This document shows, piece by piece, positions 10,547 to 22,439 of a stretch of DNA of 64,000 nt. Source of the stretch: Linum tenue (lineage: Eukaryota; Streptophyta; Magnoliopsida; Malpighiales; Linaceae); assembly GCA_946122785.1 (NCBI GenBank), contig CAMGYJ010000010.1:31103608-31167607 (forward strand), in the 5' to 3' direction. The notes under the pieces are model-generated. The model made no database searches, was not told the DNA's origin, and saw nothing but the letters and a program-made list of their open reading frames with translations. The position numbers were made by a program, and so were the translations under genes. Numbering within the stretch: the first letter of the stretch is position 1; every line of letters starts with the position of its first letter.

Positions 10547-11078
10547 TCTACCCGTTTCCTCCATGGAGAGAAGTGTTTTCAACCTGCCTCTCCGGCGGCG
10601 CGCACATAATTTCAACCCGCTTGTTCTCGTAAAACCAGAAAAAAAGAAGAAGAATAATGCAGCATACCTTGACTGCCGAGTGTGCCTTTGGCTCCGATGA
10701 TCTCGCCGAATTCAAATAAAACTCAGCAATAAAGAAGAGAGTAGTTGAGAATTGTTGTGGTGTGGGGTTTGATTAGTTTTTTGTTTGATGTTTCCACTCT
10801 TTGTCTCTACAAAGAGTAGAAAAGTGTATGAGACCATTGTGTCCTATAAAAATTGGTTATAAACCAAAAAACCAACCAAGGGCATTTTGATTATTTTATA
10901 TATTTTAGGACGATAAATTTAAATAATTAGGACGACAAATAGGAACTCTCTTAGCAAAACGTCCGAGTATGGACGATCGAGAACGAGACACACATCTGCA
11001 ATATAAGAAAGCGGATTCCCATCTTTCCCCTTCTCCTCCATTTTCAGCTCCGACGAGAAAAAGAAGAAGAAAAAATCA
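10547..11078. promoter_or_regulatory. Upstream region of the F-box/LysM gene
   Basis: This 0.5-kb interval lies between the LTR and the start codon. A TATA-like CCTATAAAAATTGG lies near 10845-10858 on the + strand, about 230 bases before the ATG. On the - strand, 10620-10710 has exon-like composition with a possible donor, perhaps the start of a divergent gene cut off by the LTR insertion. That second reading is weak. Confidence 0.35.
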
Positions 11079-12918
11079 ATGGGTTGCTGTGGCGGCGACG
11101 AAGACGTCGACGACCCACTTCCCATCCTTACCAAACACCTCAACCCCTCCGTCGCCGGAACCTCTTCTGCCGGAACAGCACCCAATTTCTCCACAATCTC
11201 GCCGATGAACTCCAACTTCTCCGCCCTCTCCTGCCGCGACACCCTCCGCCTCATCCTTGAGAGGCTCCCCTTGGCGGACCTTGCCAGAGCCAGCTGCGTT
11301 TCTCGTGCCTGGAGCGCGGTGGCCTCCGATGACGAGATTACGAGGCGGGCTTTCATGGCTCCCTGGAAATTGAAGGAGATCGTCGGGAAGCCGGGCTCCG
11401 GCGGGTTCTGGAGGGACAACGGGATAGGGAAATTCGCTGTATCGCACAAAATTGTCAGAGGGGATTCCGTTGCTAGCCTCGCTGTCAAGTATTCCGTTCA
11501 GGTATGGCGGAGGAAGTTCGATCGAAACGTCTCGATGTTCTTTAATTTGCTTTCCTTCCCAGTTTCGCTTCATAGGGAATTGAACAGATTGTATAGGGAA
11601 GTTTTTTTTTCATCCAATCAAATTTTGAATTGAAATTGGAACTCAATTCTTATTTGGCTTGGATTCCTCTGATAGCTAGCTATTAATATTGTTCCTTGGT
11701 TGTTAGAAGTTAGAACTCATTTTACTCTGTTTGGGATTCTTTTCACTGGGATTGTGAATAGGAGCAATTTGGTTTAGCAGTGAGACTCTTGGCACTGACT
11801 CACTGTTGGCTACCTGAAATTCGTGGAAGTTTCGATCTTGATTAGTAATATGGTTAATGCTTAAATTCATGAAGTAGAGGGCACATTTCTACAAAGAAAT
11901 TGTGCAGCTATCAGATAGTTACAACAAAGGAGTTTTTGGCCTGCCAATTGAGATTGTTGTTTAATTGCTGAGGGGAAAATGGCATGCGCCATGCTGAGAT
12001 CTATTTGCAGGTTGTAGCTCGAACTTCAGGTTGGATTGAGGCGAAATGAATGAATATGGATTATCAAACTCGATAGGAATGATTCATGTGTCACCATCTG
12101 AATTTCTTCTCTGGTTGGTAAAGGAGAATGTGGTGCCTAACTCTCTAGATATTGGTTGTTTTTAACCAATTGGTCAATGGCTGAACTGGGGAGGAAGGAG
12201 TGTTGTTCTGTACTTTGGAGAGTGATCTACTTGTTCATCAAGTCTACTTTCATTTCTCATCTACTCTTCTTGCGGACCTATGAATGTGAAATTTCAACGG
12301 TTCACAATTCTGTAGATAATGGTTGATCACGAAATGGTTAAATGGCTTAGATGTTTAGGTGGAGTCTTGTTGTGTACTTGGAGTCACATCTATTCGTGCT
12401 TCAAAACTACTTTCATTTCTCACCATTACTTGTTGCTGATTTAGGACTGCGATTTTCCAGTACTGTGTAGCATGTTTCCTCTTTGTGTAGTTAAGATGCC
12501 AATCCTTTCAAAGTACAAATCTCTCTGTTTTCGGCTGCAGGTAATGGACATAAAAAGACTGAACAACATGATGAGTGACCATGGGATATACTCTCGTGAC
12601 AGGTTGCTAATCCCAGTTAGCAATCCCATTCTTCTGATCCATTCCACCTGCTATATAGAGCTGGACACCTATGCCAAAAGGGAAGTGGCGGTACTCTACC
12701 TTACCGGTGAGCCTGACAGGAAGCTGAATCGGCGGTTGTCAAATAATGCGACTTCAGAGAGAGGGCGGAAAAGGGTGCTTGATTCGTTGAGGAGAAGCAT
12801 GCAAGTCGATGATGGGACGGCTCTTTACTACCTGACTATCTCAGACGGGGATCCTCGTGCTGCGCTCTCCGAGTTCTCGGCAGATGTCAGGTGGGAAAGA
12901 CAGGTTGGACTGGCCTAG
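11079..12918 (+). CDS. F-box protein with LysM domain, two exons
   Basis: The CDS is join(11079-11501, 12541-12918) and encodes 266 residues. The donor after GTTCAG and the acceptor after CTGCAG are both phase 0 and rejoin the LysM fold. The N-terminus MGCCGG could be lipid-modified. Residues about 48-92 form an F-box (DTLRLILERLPLADLARASCV), the SKP1-binding module of SCF ubiquitin ligases. Residues about 123-170 are a LysM module starting HKIVRGDSVASLAVKYSVQ, interrupted by the intron. The polar C-terminal part has no further recognised domain. This architecture matches the conserved plant family typified by Arabidopsis At1g55000. The substrate is unknown. Both frames are intact, so this looks functional. 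Confidence 0.9.
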
Positions 12919-13390
12919 TAGCTCAAATCAAATGTCTACGTTCGGTTAATGAGATGAAAGTTCTCTAGACTCCTTTCTCTGGTTTCTGTTGATTCCCTGT
13001 CGTTGTTTGTATATGCAATGTCTCGTGGTTATGGCAGGGATGCTGAAAAATGTTATTGTGGTTTGTGTAAGCAAGCTGAGTGAGTTTGTATTCATGTGAA
13101 GATACACGATTGGAAAAAAGTTGTATGTATATGTAATATGACGTTCTCCATTTCTGTTGGAATGATTTTAGATCATTGTGTTCTGTTTAGGGTGGTTTGC
13201 AGAACAGGATTTGGGTCCATGGACAGAAAGTTATGTTTTTCATTTTGTTGAGATTTCAAATTACCAAAATTTGGAAATATCAAAATTTTCTTTCTGTTGA
13301 AATTTCAAATTACTAAAATCTGAGAATATAAAATCTTAAATCTTAATGATCAGAGTGATTATATATATATATATATATACATACATATAT
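12919..13390 (+). other. 3' UTR and downstream spacer of the F-box/LysM gene
   Basis: There is no coding frame. T-rich sequence follows the stop codon, as in a plant 3' UTR, and the interval ends in a (TA)n run at 13362-13379 where MITE A1 begins. Confidence 0.45.
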
Positions 13391-13795
13391 GGTGCCTTCT
13401 ACGATACCCCGGGTGAAATCCGGGGTACCACATACCTTGAGTATGAAAACGCTATCTAGACCTCGAATTAGCAGGATTTTTGGGCATGATACTATACCCT
13501 AATCCTTAATGAGTGAACCCTAGGTCCTAATGATCTAAATCATAAACTATAAATCTTAAGATGGTGCATTGATTTTTTTGCCTATATTTGGATGAATCAT
13601 AACCGTCGATTATTGTTTCTAATTAAATTGATCTTAGAGTATAAGATTTAGAGAATTAAGACCTAGATTTTGATCTTTAAGAGTTAGGGTATAGTATCAT
13701 GTCCGAAAGAGCAGTCAATTCAACTTCTGTATAGTGTTTTCTTACTCAAGGTATGCGGTACACCCGATTTCACCCTGGGTACTGTAGAACTCCCC
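13391..13795 (+). mobile_element. MITE A, copy 1, in a (TA)n run
   Basis: This 405-bp fold-back element starts GGTGCCTTCTACG and ends with a complementary GGGTACTGTAGAACTCCCC. The inverted arms extend over more than 100 bases through the TATGAAAACGCTATCTAGA motif. (TA)n flanks it on both sides. It is the most diverged of the copies here. There is no coding capacity. Microsatellite-targeting MITEs such as rice Micron behave this way (family knowledge). Confidence 0.85.
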
Positions 13796-14582
13796 ATATA
13801 TATATATATATATATATTGATTTTTAAAATTGCTCCCTCATATTTCATCGGTTAGAAAAAATTAACCCATTAAATACTCTTACCAATAATTTCTTGATAT
13901 TTTTCGAGACAGTCCAATTCTGTTAATTAAGGGTAAACATGTCATTTGATAAAAGAAAATATTCTATTTTTTATTGAATATTAAGAACCGTAGTTACTAA
14001 ACTATGAAAAGTTTATCATATTTTCTCAACAATAATTTTGAAGACGATAAGAGATGCTAGGATTTATGGGTTTCAAAGAGGCAAAGTGACGGGATTAAGA
14101 TGGGATCGGAAAAGTTTATTTTCTTTAAACGAATAAAAATTAAACATATATTACCCTTATATTAAAAAAAATGGCTTGCTTTCTTTAAATGTTGAGATAC
14201 AAAAGTGAAAGAAAGCCTTTTTGAGTTCAGATATTGTCCCTCCATCCAACACACCCTATCGTGATGGGATTAAGATGTGAAAATTGATAGTCTACATTTT
14301 CCAAGTTCTTTTTCTAGCTAGTTATTGGCACACCAAGGTTCGAAATTATAATGTGCTAAAATGTTGCGAACCAAGACTATATATCCTTAAATAAAACTAG
14401 GATGGTTGACCCGCGCTACGCAGCGGTATTAGATGGGCTTTTGATTTATTTTTTACATGCCCTTGGGACCTTTCATTTTTAAATTTTTAAATTCCTTCTT
14501 GAAGAAATAATGGGGTTTTCTTCGGTAATTAAATAATGGTGTTTTTTCCTCCAAGCAAATAATCAAATTGGAGAAGAACACC
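13796..14582. other. AT-rich intergenic DNA
   Basis: No gene is supported. The phrase ACCCGCGCTACGCAGCGG near 14410 is reminiscent of the subterminal sequence of plant Helitrons, but no CTRR-hairpin end was located, so no element is called. Confidence 0.3.
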
Positions 14583-14590
14583 ATAATTTA

Positions 14591-15283
14591 GGGAGTTGCT
14601 AAAGATCGCCTTAAAATTGCTAAATGTCGCCCTAAAAAACATCAACATTACAAATTTAACCTTTTAGCTTATTTACTCTCCATTTAGCAAACAAACACAA
14701 CTTAGTAAAGAAAATAAAATATTATTCAAAAGAGAGAATCCATCATCGTCATTCTGAAGTTGGAATCGTCGATATGATGTCTGGAGCATGACTAGCGACT
14801 CTGAATCGGTAAAGTTCACTAAAAAAATTGAAAAATAAGGAACCGTAGCTCATTTGCGGTTGCACCATGGGCCAACCGCAGCTCACTTGCGGTTGGTCCA
14901 TGGTGCAACCGCAGCTCACTTGCGGTTCCACCATGGGCCAACCGCAGCTCACTTGCGGTTGCACCATGGACCAGCCGCAAGTGAGTTGCGGTTGCACCAT
15001 GGACCAACCGTAACTTGCCTTAGGTTGAGCGTTTTTTTGGAAATTTCGTTAGAGAACGGACGACGAAGACAGCGGGAAAGACGATGACGACGGCGAGAAA
15101 GACGCCGACGAACTGGTGCGTCGAGAGGGATTTGCGAAAAAGGGAGATGAGAGGTTCAGTTTGAGGGGTTAGGGATTGTTTGGTTTGTTTAAATTTTGAA
15201 ATTTTCTTGGGGGTATATAAATCATTTATCATTAGAGTTAGGGCGACCGTTAGCAATTTTAAGAGCGACATTTAGCGATTCAG
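14591..15283. mobile_element. Non-autonomous DNA transposon with ~46-bp TIRs
   Basis: The left end GGGAGTTGCTAAAGATCGCC and the reverse complement of the right end, CTGAATCGCTAAATGTCGC, align over about 46 bases, through TTAAAATTGCTAA and GTCGCCCTAA. An 8-bp direct repeat ATAATTTA flanks it (14583-14590 and 15284-15291), suggesting hAT. A 9-bp Mutator-type duplication with one mismatch is the alternative. The centre is occupied by a minisatellite. Confidence 0.8.
14841..15013. repeat. Palindromic minisatellite in the TIR element
   Basis: About five units of 33-36 bases alternate GCAGCTCACTTGCGGTT with CCATGG-centred spacers. Because each unit holds the palindrome CCATGG between arms reading GGTTG...CAACC, the array can fold into several alternative hairpins. 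It gives spurious open frames on both strands. Confidence 0.85.
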
Positions 15284-15291
15284 ATAATTTA

Positions 15292-18200
15292 CTGCTAGTT
15301 TTTCTTTACTGCAGTAGCCCTCCTCTCTCCATCTATGACCTCGTTTTGAGCAGAGAAAATCAAATTAGCCATGGATATTGCCTATATCAATCTATGATCC
15401 GTCTATAATCATTGTGAATAGCATAGTTAGTAAATACTCCGTTTAATACACGTATATGTATCTGTACTTATTTTATCCGTTTAAAACTTTTGTATCCGTA
15501 GTTTTGTCAAGTCGTTTCATTTCTTTTCGTTCATTTGATGACTCCCGTACTAAACACGTATAAAATCTTATAACACGTTTATATCCGTATTTAATGAATT
15601 AAATTGTTAACTTTACTATTATTTATATATTATTTATTTTTAAAATAATTAATTTATATATTTATTATTAATAATATACTATTAATTGTAACATTAATTT
15701 AAAGATAATGTAAAATAACCATACGTATTTTATACGTAACTTTTCTATACCGTATTTTACTATATATGGAAAAGGGTAAGTTAATAAATAATAAGAATAA
15801 GTAGAAATTTAAGAAATTAATATAAATATGGGAGAATGAACCTTCCACTCCACGTGTATGGATGGTAAAAAGAATAAATGACACGTGGAGTAAAACCCCT
15901 GCTCTTTCCACCTCCATTTATCACCTACTAGCGTGGGGTCAGGCCATTTGGCCGGAGGAAGGTGAGGTATGAAATTTGATAATGTAATGGGGTGTATAGC
16001 TTATTGTTGTATGGTTTTTTTTTGGGAAGCGCGTGATAAAAATAGTCAATTTTAGTAGGAAAGAGACATGAATGATGCAACAAATCAAAAATCAGCCTTA
16101 TGAACCAAAATCAAGTGGTTGTAATAAAACAATATTTTTTCTGTTAATATGATGAGGTGGAGTAAGTTTTATAGAAACCGAATTCCAAAAAATCGAATAA
16201 AAAATCGCTTATCCCGCCGGTTTTCGGGAAATGAGCATCTCACAATCGTTGCTAGCTTTTACTCGGCTCGTTGGCCGACTAATTTGCTTAATAAAACTTT
16301 CATCTTGTCATCATTGTGCTTTCTGGTTTTTTTGCCAAGCCATGATAAAATCTAACGAAATCAAGAATGAACAACACGATTTGGGATAGGAACCATCGTT
16401 CCTGTATCCCTAGAAAATGGTGGTAAACACGGACTCATCTGCCAAACTAGTTTGGATCGAGATTTTTATCGGGTATCAGGGAACCATGTGATTATAAATT
16501 AGACTTGATCAAAACTGGCCAAAACTTGCAATTCAACCTGTTTGACCGACCCATGCCAAACTCTAATTATTCTTTACTTTTAAACTTTCTATTTGAAAAT
16601 AAAAAATAATGACAGAAAAGAGATGACTGCAATTCACCATTTGCACATCACTGATTCGGGAATAAAACTATAGAATTTCGAAAGGAAACTGAAAATGTTT
16701 AGGATTGTTTTAATATTTAAAAGAACCAAATAGATCATTCTGTTTAGTTTTTTACTAGCAAATACCAAACGATACCCTATAATATACACTACAATTTAAT
16801 CATTATGATATCAAATAATTACATAATATATATCTGAAATGATAAAAATTGGACTAATTGGGTTGATCGAGGTTGAACCATTGAATAACTTTAAATACAT
16901 TATATTTTAGCCACTAAGATATAAAATAATAGCATAATATATATTATGCTAGAGAAAATAGCTTGTCTTAGAATGGCAAACCCATGATGTTCATTTGTTT
17001 TGCTTGATGGGCAAATCTCGTGTAGGTCAGGCCCATTCAACTCTTTTATTTTATGATTAGCGGTTAGCCCATTAGAATCCATGCATTATTTTATTGTTAA
17101 TTTTTTTTCTTTTTAGCAATAAAAAGGAGTATTGTTTTTGCCTTTTCATATATATTTTACCACCACGGAGAAATAAAAGGACTTAAAGAAAAAAATTGAC
17201 ACTCCTTGACCCGTTTAAATCTGCATGTGTACGGTAAGTTGGCCCGTTCCACCAAGGAAAAAGAAAAAAATTGACACTCCCTATTCTACCCTTCCTACAA
17301 ATGCTCCTGGAGCAGGGAATTTGAAATGGGGGAAGGGTTTTTTCCTCTCTGCGATTATATGTTTTTAATTGAAAAAGATACAACAAATGTACTTAGTGTG
17401 ATTGGTTATGATCTTTGCTTTTCTTTAAAGTTGTCATGGTTCGAATCCTAGTAAGTGTTTTTTTAATGAATAAAAAAAAGTAATTGTGAAGTCCAAAATG
17501 TCCTTCCTACTTTCACTCTGGATGCATGAAATTTGAAATGGGGCTTCAAGTTTTCTCATTTGCCTTTTATTTATTGTGTAGATTGTTGCTCATTCTTTTA
17601 TCTTTCTTGTTTTTATGGTTTCCTATTCCTTCCATTTCTTTTCATCTGATAAAAGTCCATCTTTCTACCCTAAAGGAAAAACTGGGTAGCTCTCCAATTC
17701 ATTCTGCATGTTCTATCTACTACTTTAGCATATGGGAGATGATAATGATTATGAAACCGGAGCTCTAGCTAGGTCCCATCGCTTCTTCTCCTTCAATCCG
17801 CATCTCTTGGTTGAAGTTTCTCATCTCTTTTATGGGTTCCTAATTCAAACATGATGGCAGTATCGATTTGAGCTACTACTCCAGTTTTGATTATTGCCAC
17901 ACAACGTCAACCAAAGATCAACTTCCAGAATCTAAGATATAAAGTTGGATTCATCTCTACACAACTTTGGCCAAACCTGCATGTACCTTGATGAGCTTGA
18001 GGTCTTTATGCAATAGCTCTTCGAAAAACATTCCTATTCACGATCGGACCCATCTCGATCACGTCTACTTCTCAGGAGATTGGAAGAAAAAATGATCTCG
18101 ATGAAGTAGAATAAGAGTGATCGATCGCTCTGCGTGTCGATTCATAATCATCTTCCATGGGCGGATCTAAATCAGAGGATAAAATGCAACAAGGGAATCA

Positions 18201-19250
18201 TATTGGAGGATTAGATTGGGTGCACTTTCCAGTTTTTGGAGAAGCGATTCTCTGTCACTGGTTTTGGCGATTTAGGTAAGAAAAGCTCACCCTCAAGATC
18301 TTTCTTTTCTGATTGGGGTTCCCCCAATTTGATCGACGACTCCATGAACAAACAATTTAATATGTCTTTTTTAATCAATAAGGCAATGTAATTCAACTGT
18401 GCGTTCAGCTTGAGATCCAAAGCTGACGAAATAACCACCCTTGTGAAATTTAACTACCATATATAATAAGCTCCAATAAAACTTGCAGACCTCCCCTAAA
18501 TACCCAATGTAAAAAGACGACACCATATCTAGAAGGAAGAACACAACTGAATCCTATATGTACATATGAAGCAATTTGGTGTAGATACTCCAAAATAACC
18601 ATACCTTATTCTAGCTCTGAAAATAGAACTACAACTAATGCCTCCGAACCTCTGCATCATAACCAGTCCGTCGACACCATATCCCCTCTTTCTAACCCAT
18701 CCCCTCTTTACAACCCAATACACTACCACCCACTAATTTCCCAAATCCGCCATCGCCGCCACCGTGACCACAAAACCTACCGCCAAACTCCCTTCCCTGT
18801 CTCCCATCACCATCGCCGCCACCGTAACCACAAAACCTACCGCCAAATCTCTCTTCCCTTGTCAATCTCCACTCCGCCGGCGTTGTCTTCCCCACAAATC
18901 GACTGCATGCTCCGCCACCGACTCCAATCTTCACTCGTTCGACCTCTGTGCCATCGCCAATTAGGTGTTGGAAACAATCACGCGCTAGCTACACAGACAG
19001 GAGAAACGATCGGTGAATGAAGAAAAGGATCCAAATAAAAGCCTAATTAACAAAATCAGCCTAAAAGCACAAAGTCCATGCTAGGCCTGCAAACCAGTGT
19101 TTGTGATCTAAGCAACAATAACCCACAGAGCAAAATAGCAAATCTCTAGTGCAATAGTAACCTGCTTCTACCTTTAATTATATTATTATTATTATATTTA
19201 GGATTATAGCTAAACGTGTGGACTAGAAGGGTAAAACGCAGTTCTCCCTT
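15292..19250. other. AT-rich intergenic DNA with small repeats
   Basis: About 4 kb with no supported gene. Visible features are a GGTTCGAATCC box near 17440 (RNA polymerase III B-box-like, but without a convincing A box), a 60-bp tandem duplication at about 18751-18870 rich in CCGCCACCG, and a TTA-rich microsatellite near 19180. Confidence 0.4.
18751..18870. repeat. Tandem duplication, period 60
   Basis: Two adjacent copies of a CATCGCCGCCACCGT...ACAAAACCTACCGCCAAA unit are separated by 60 bases and diverge at a few positions. They make a Gly-rich shadow frame on the - strand. The context is non-coding. Confidence 0.75.
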
Positions 19251-20105
19251 TTGTTTAATCAACACGATTGTCATACGAGAATTAAGAAATACCTTTTCTA
19301 TAGGTTGGTGATCGAAGACAAAAAGAGCCTTTTTGAGATGGAGCCTGAACTATCGATTGGGAGTTGGATTTGTGAAGTAATGGAAAAGGCAGATGACGAT
19401 ATACTGGCTCAATTGGGAATGCTGCTCTGGACGATGTGGAATGAGAGAAACAACCAAATGTATAACAACAAGAAGGCGGAGGAATGGGAGATCGTTCAAA
19501 AAGCGGTGAATTTCTGGGAAGAGTATACTGATCATCATAGACAGGAAACCATTGAGAGAGAAGAGAAGAAACTCACCTGGGAAAGGCCGCCACCAGGCTG
19601 GATCAAGATAAATGTTGATGCGGCAGTCTTCAAGGAAGGAGGAACGGGACTAGGAGCGATTGCGCGTGATTCGTCGGGCGATTTTGTCAGGGCGGCAGTC
19701 CGAAGAGAACGAATTGCATGGTCGCCGGAGCTGGCTGAGCTTCGAGCTATTGAATTTGGTCTGGAAATGGTGGAGACGGCGGGATTCGCCGCTGTGGTGG
19801 TGGAGTCGGACTGCCAAAATGCCATTCTCAAGCTTCAGAAGGAGGAGGAATCGATACTGGAGACAGGTGTGCGGGTGAGGGAACTTCAGGATAAGGCGAA
19901 TCGACTCGGTTTGGTTGAGTGGCGGTTCGGGCGAAGAGAAGGAAACCAGGCAGCCCATACTTTGGCCCATGTAAGATGTGATTGGGAGACCCAAGAGATA
20001 TGGGCCGACCGTCCTCCAATTATGATTATGGACTTGGTTGTAAAAGAGGCTTTAGCTACTTAATAAATTTCCAGGATTTACCATCAAAAAAAAAAAAAAA
20101 AAAAA
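19251..20105 (+). mobile_element. 5'-truncated LINE with RNase H and poly(A) tail
   Basis: An open frame at 19251-20063 (270 residues, true start unknown) carries an RNase H fold of the plant LINE type. INVDAAV has Asp123, the ELAELRA helix has Glu163, VVESDC has Asp187, and NQAAHTLAH is near the end. In LINEs this domain is the C-terminal part of the polyprotein. The frame is followed by a short 3' UTR and a run of A at about 20086-20106. Reverse transcriptase and endonuclease are missing, typical of 5'-truncated insertion. No clear target duplication was found. Confidence 0.85.
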
Positions 20106-20106
20106 A

Positions 20107-20678
20107 CAGCATAATTATCCAACGTCACCATCTTTGTTTTGCATCTGCACCAAAAAACATTCCCACCCAAATCTTAGAAGTTGCGAAAGTAGACTAGAGG
20201 TTGAGTATTGAAAGTTAGGTGTGGAGTGTCAATTATTAGCCGGTTCTGACATATAATTCTACATTGATAATTGATCTACTATATAAACGTTAAGGTCTCA
20301 TATAGTTGGAGTGTGTGTTAGGGATAGCTGAATATAAAAAAATTTCTAGTGGTGATTTGCAAGTTAGTATGATTTGGAGAAAACTCCCGATCGCTTCCAA
20401 CAAGGTTAACTAGATTACGTTCTTTTTAGATGTCTCATTTTTTTCGATGACTTGCAAGTTACCGTAGGTACCATACACCCAATATAATTGTTGTCCAATT
20501 AATCACATAATTTTGTTGTTAGATTCACTTTATAGTACATTATTTAGTTGATTTTCTTGGTGTATTGTACATAACCGCCCTCCTAAACGTGATTTTACTC
20601 TGTCTTGCCTTCACATAGTTTGCTGGTATTTTTGGATTACAGGACACCCTTGTTATCATAGAATGCATCACTTGATAA
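20107..20678. other. AT-rich spacer
   Basis: No gene or recognised repeat was seen between the LINE tail and the LTR. Confidence 0.35.
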
Positions 20679-21103
20679 TGATGACAACCCATTTCCCACG
20701 AGTCGAGGTTGCTTGTAACTCACAAGCAAGAGACAACGTTGGTGTCGAAAACCTTTGCTGTTTATTACTTTGATAAATCGGACTAATGTCATAGTTAAAA
20801 TATATGGACAATTAAACCTAATACGTAACCCTAACTATTTCTTAACCCTACTAACCTAGCCGAACCCTCCTAACTCCCCTAGGTCTCTCGGCCACAACCC
20901 AAAGAACTACTTGGCCCATGCTTACCCAGCGTAGACTAATTATCGCTTTAACTCTTAGCCTATGCACTAATCCTTCTACTAACCTACTAACTACGTAAAT
21001 AACTAGTAGCCCACATAATATGTAACCCATAACAATGAACAAAACATACTAACCCAAAACACATAACGTACTAACCCAAAAGCTCAAACATTTATTTCCA
21101 TCA
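20679..21103 (-). repeat. LTR (3' LTR of the minus-strand element)
   Basis: On the + strand it runs from TGATGACAACCC to TTTCCATCA, so the ends are inverted (TGATG...CATCA). It matches 27435-27830 with scattered substitutions and a short indel. Its last part is included in the tandem duplication 21079-21762. Confidence 0.75.
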
Positions 21104-21762
21104 ATCCTTCCCCCTCAAAGGACCTTGTCCCCAAGGTTCGGTCAATGTCGCGGCGCGGTGGGCGATGACGAAAGCAATCGCAACTCTTGCGACGACTTTG
21201 AGGCTTCCGTTGCTTCCGAAACTTCCAACTCACGCTCCGTCCTCTAGCAGGGGCGAACCCAGGGAGGATTGGGGGTGTCCCTGGACACCTCTAAAATCTC
21301 GGAGAAAATTTATTGAACCCCGGTAGTAGTTTGAGCCTAGGGAAAAAAAGGAAAAAAAAAATAGTGGATTATGGGATTTGAACCTGGGACACCCTAGTTA
21401 TTAGCTAACACTAGAATCCAAAAGCTCAAACATTTATTTCCATCAATCCTTCCCCCTCAAAGGACCTTGTCCCCAAGGTTACGTCAATGTCGCGGCGTGG
21501 TGGGCGATGACGAAAGCAATCGCAGCTCTTGCGACGGCTTTGAGGCTTCCGTTGCTTCCGAAACTTCCAACTCACGCTCCGTCTTCTAGCAGGGGCGAAC
21601 CCAGGGAGGATTGGGGGTGTCCCTGGACACCTCTAAAATCTCGGAGAAAATTTATTGAACCCCGGTAGTAGTTTGAGCCTAGGGAAAAAAAGGAAAAAAA
21701 TAGTGGATTATGGGATTTGAACCTGGGACACCCTAGTTATTAGCTAACACTAGAATCCACAC
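21079..21762. repeat. Tandem duplication of ~342 bp spanning LTR end, purine tract and hAT 5' end
   Basis: 21079-21420 and 21421-21762 are nearly identical. Each copy holds the end of the LTR, the purine tract, 120 bases of retrotransposon interior, the hAT target site and the first ~170 bases of the hAT element. The target octamer is TCCTCTAG in copy 1 and TCTTCTAG in copy 2. The duplication therefore happened after the hAT insertion. Confidence 0.88.
21104..21120 (-). other. Polypurine tract
   Basis: The minus strand reads CTTTGAGGGGGAAGGAT and abuts the LTR start TGATGG. A second copy exists in the tandem duplication near 21447-21463. Confidence 0.65.
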
Positions 21763-22439
21763 CCACGGCTATGCCGCGGGGACCTAAGTTGCAACAATAT
21801 CATCTTTGAAACAACATTGGATTGACGTGCCTGACAATGGTGTGTTGGTGACTTGCAAGGAAGAGAAAACATCGTACTGTAAATATTACCAAGACAATGC
21901 TCAATAATCTGCCACAAATCTGTTAAGCTTGGCCATAAAGCAAAATACCTTACAGTCATAAGTTGTGTACAACAACATTTTATGTAGTCAATTAGTCATG
22001 TTATTACATGCCAAAAGACAAAAAATGAGAAGTTAGAGGAATTAAAATGTCAGAAAACAACTAAATGTTCCATAAGCAAAATCATTCGTGAGTGGTGTCC
22101 ACGACAAACCAACATTCTTCCAGTGAAAGGATACTGCACATCCCTCCCTGTCGCAGGCTCGCAGCTCCTCATCTAACAACTGGCTTCCTTTCCTGACCGG
22201 CCATTGCCCATTACCCAAACCCCTCCTTCACTAACAATTGTAACATCACCTTATGTTTTTTTTCAACAGATTCAGAAATCACAGTTTCAGTGACTTTCAC
22301 ATGGGTACGTTATTCCCTGCGGTTGCTGTTGAGAAGGCTAGGCCGGTACTATGAAACACATGCACTTGAGCTCCTTACTTTTCCTCTTGAAGCAGATTAA
22401 GACCTCAAATAGACATCAGGCAGAACCTCGACAGAAGTT

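Noticed and set aside
10919..11573. Minus-strand frames of 165-189 codons over the F-box exon
   Set aside because: Antisense shadows of a gene with clear domains and splice sites on the + strand.
14380..14430. Helitron 5' end
   Set aside because: Only a short resemblance; neither the TC start nor a CTRR end with hairpin was found.
14749..15087. Frames encoding repeated MVQPQ.SCGW and HGPTAAHLRL units
   Set aside because: Products of the minisatellite on both strands; no reason to think they are translated.
17428..17456. GGTTCGAATCC box as a tRNA or SINE
   Set aside because: No cloverleaf and no acceptable A box at the right distance.
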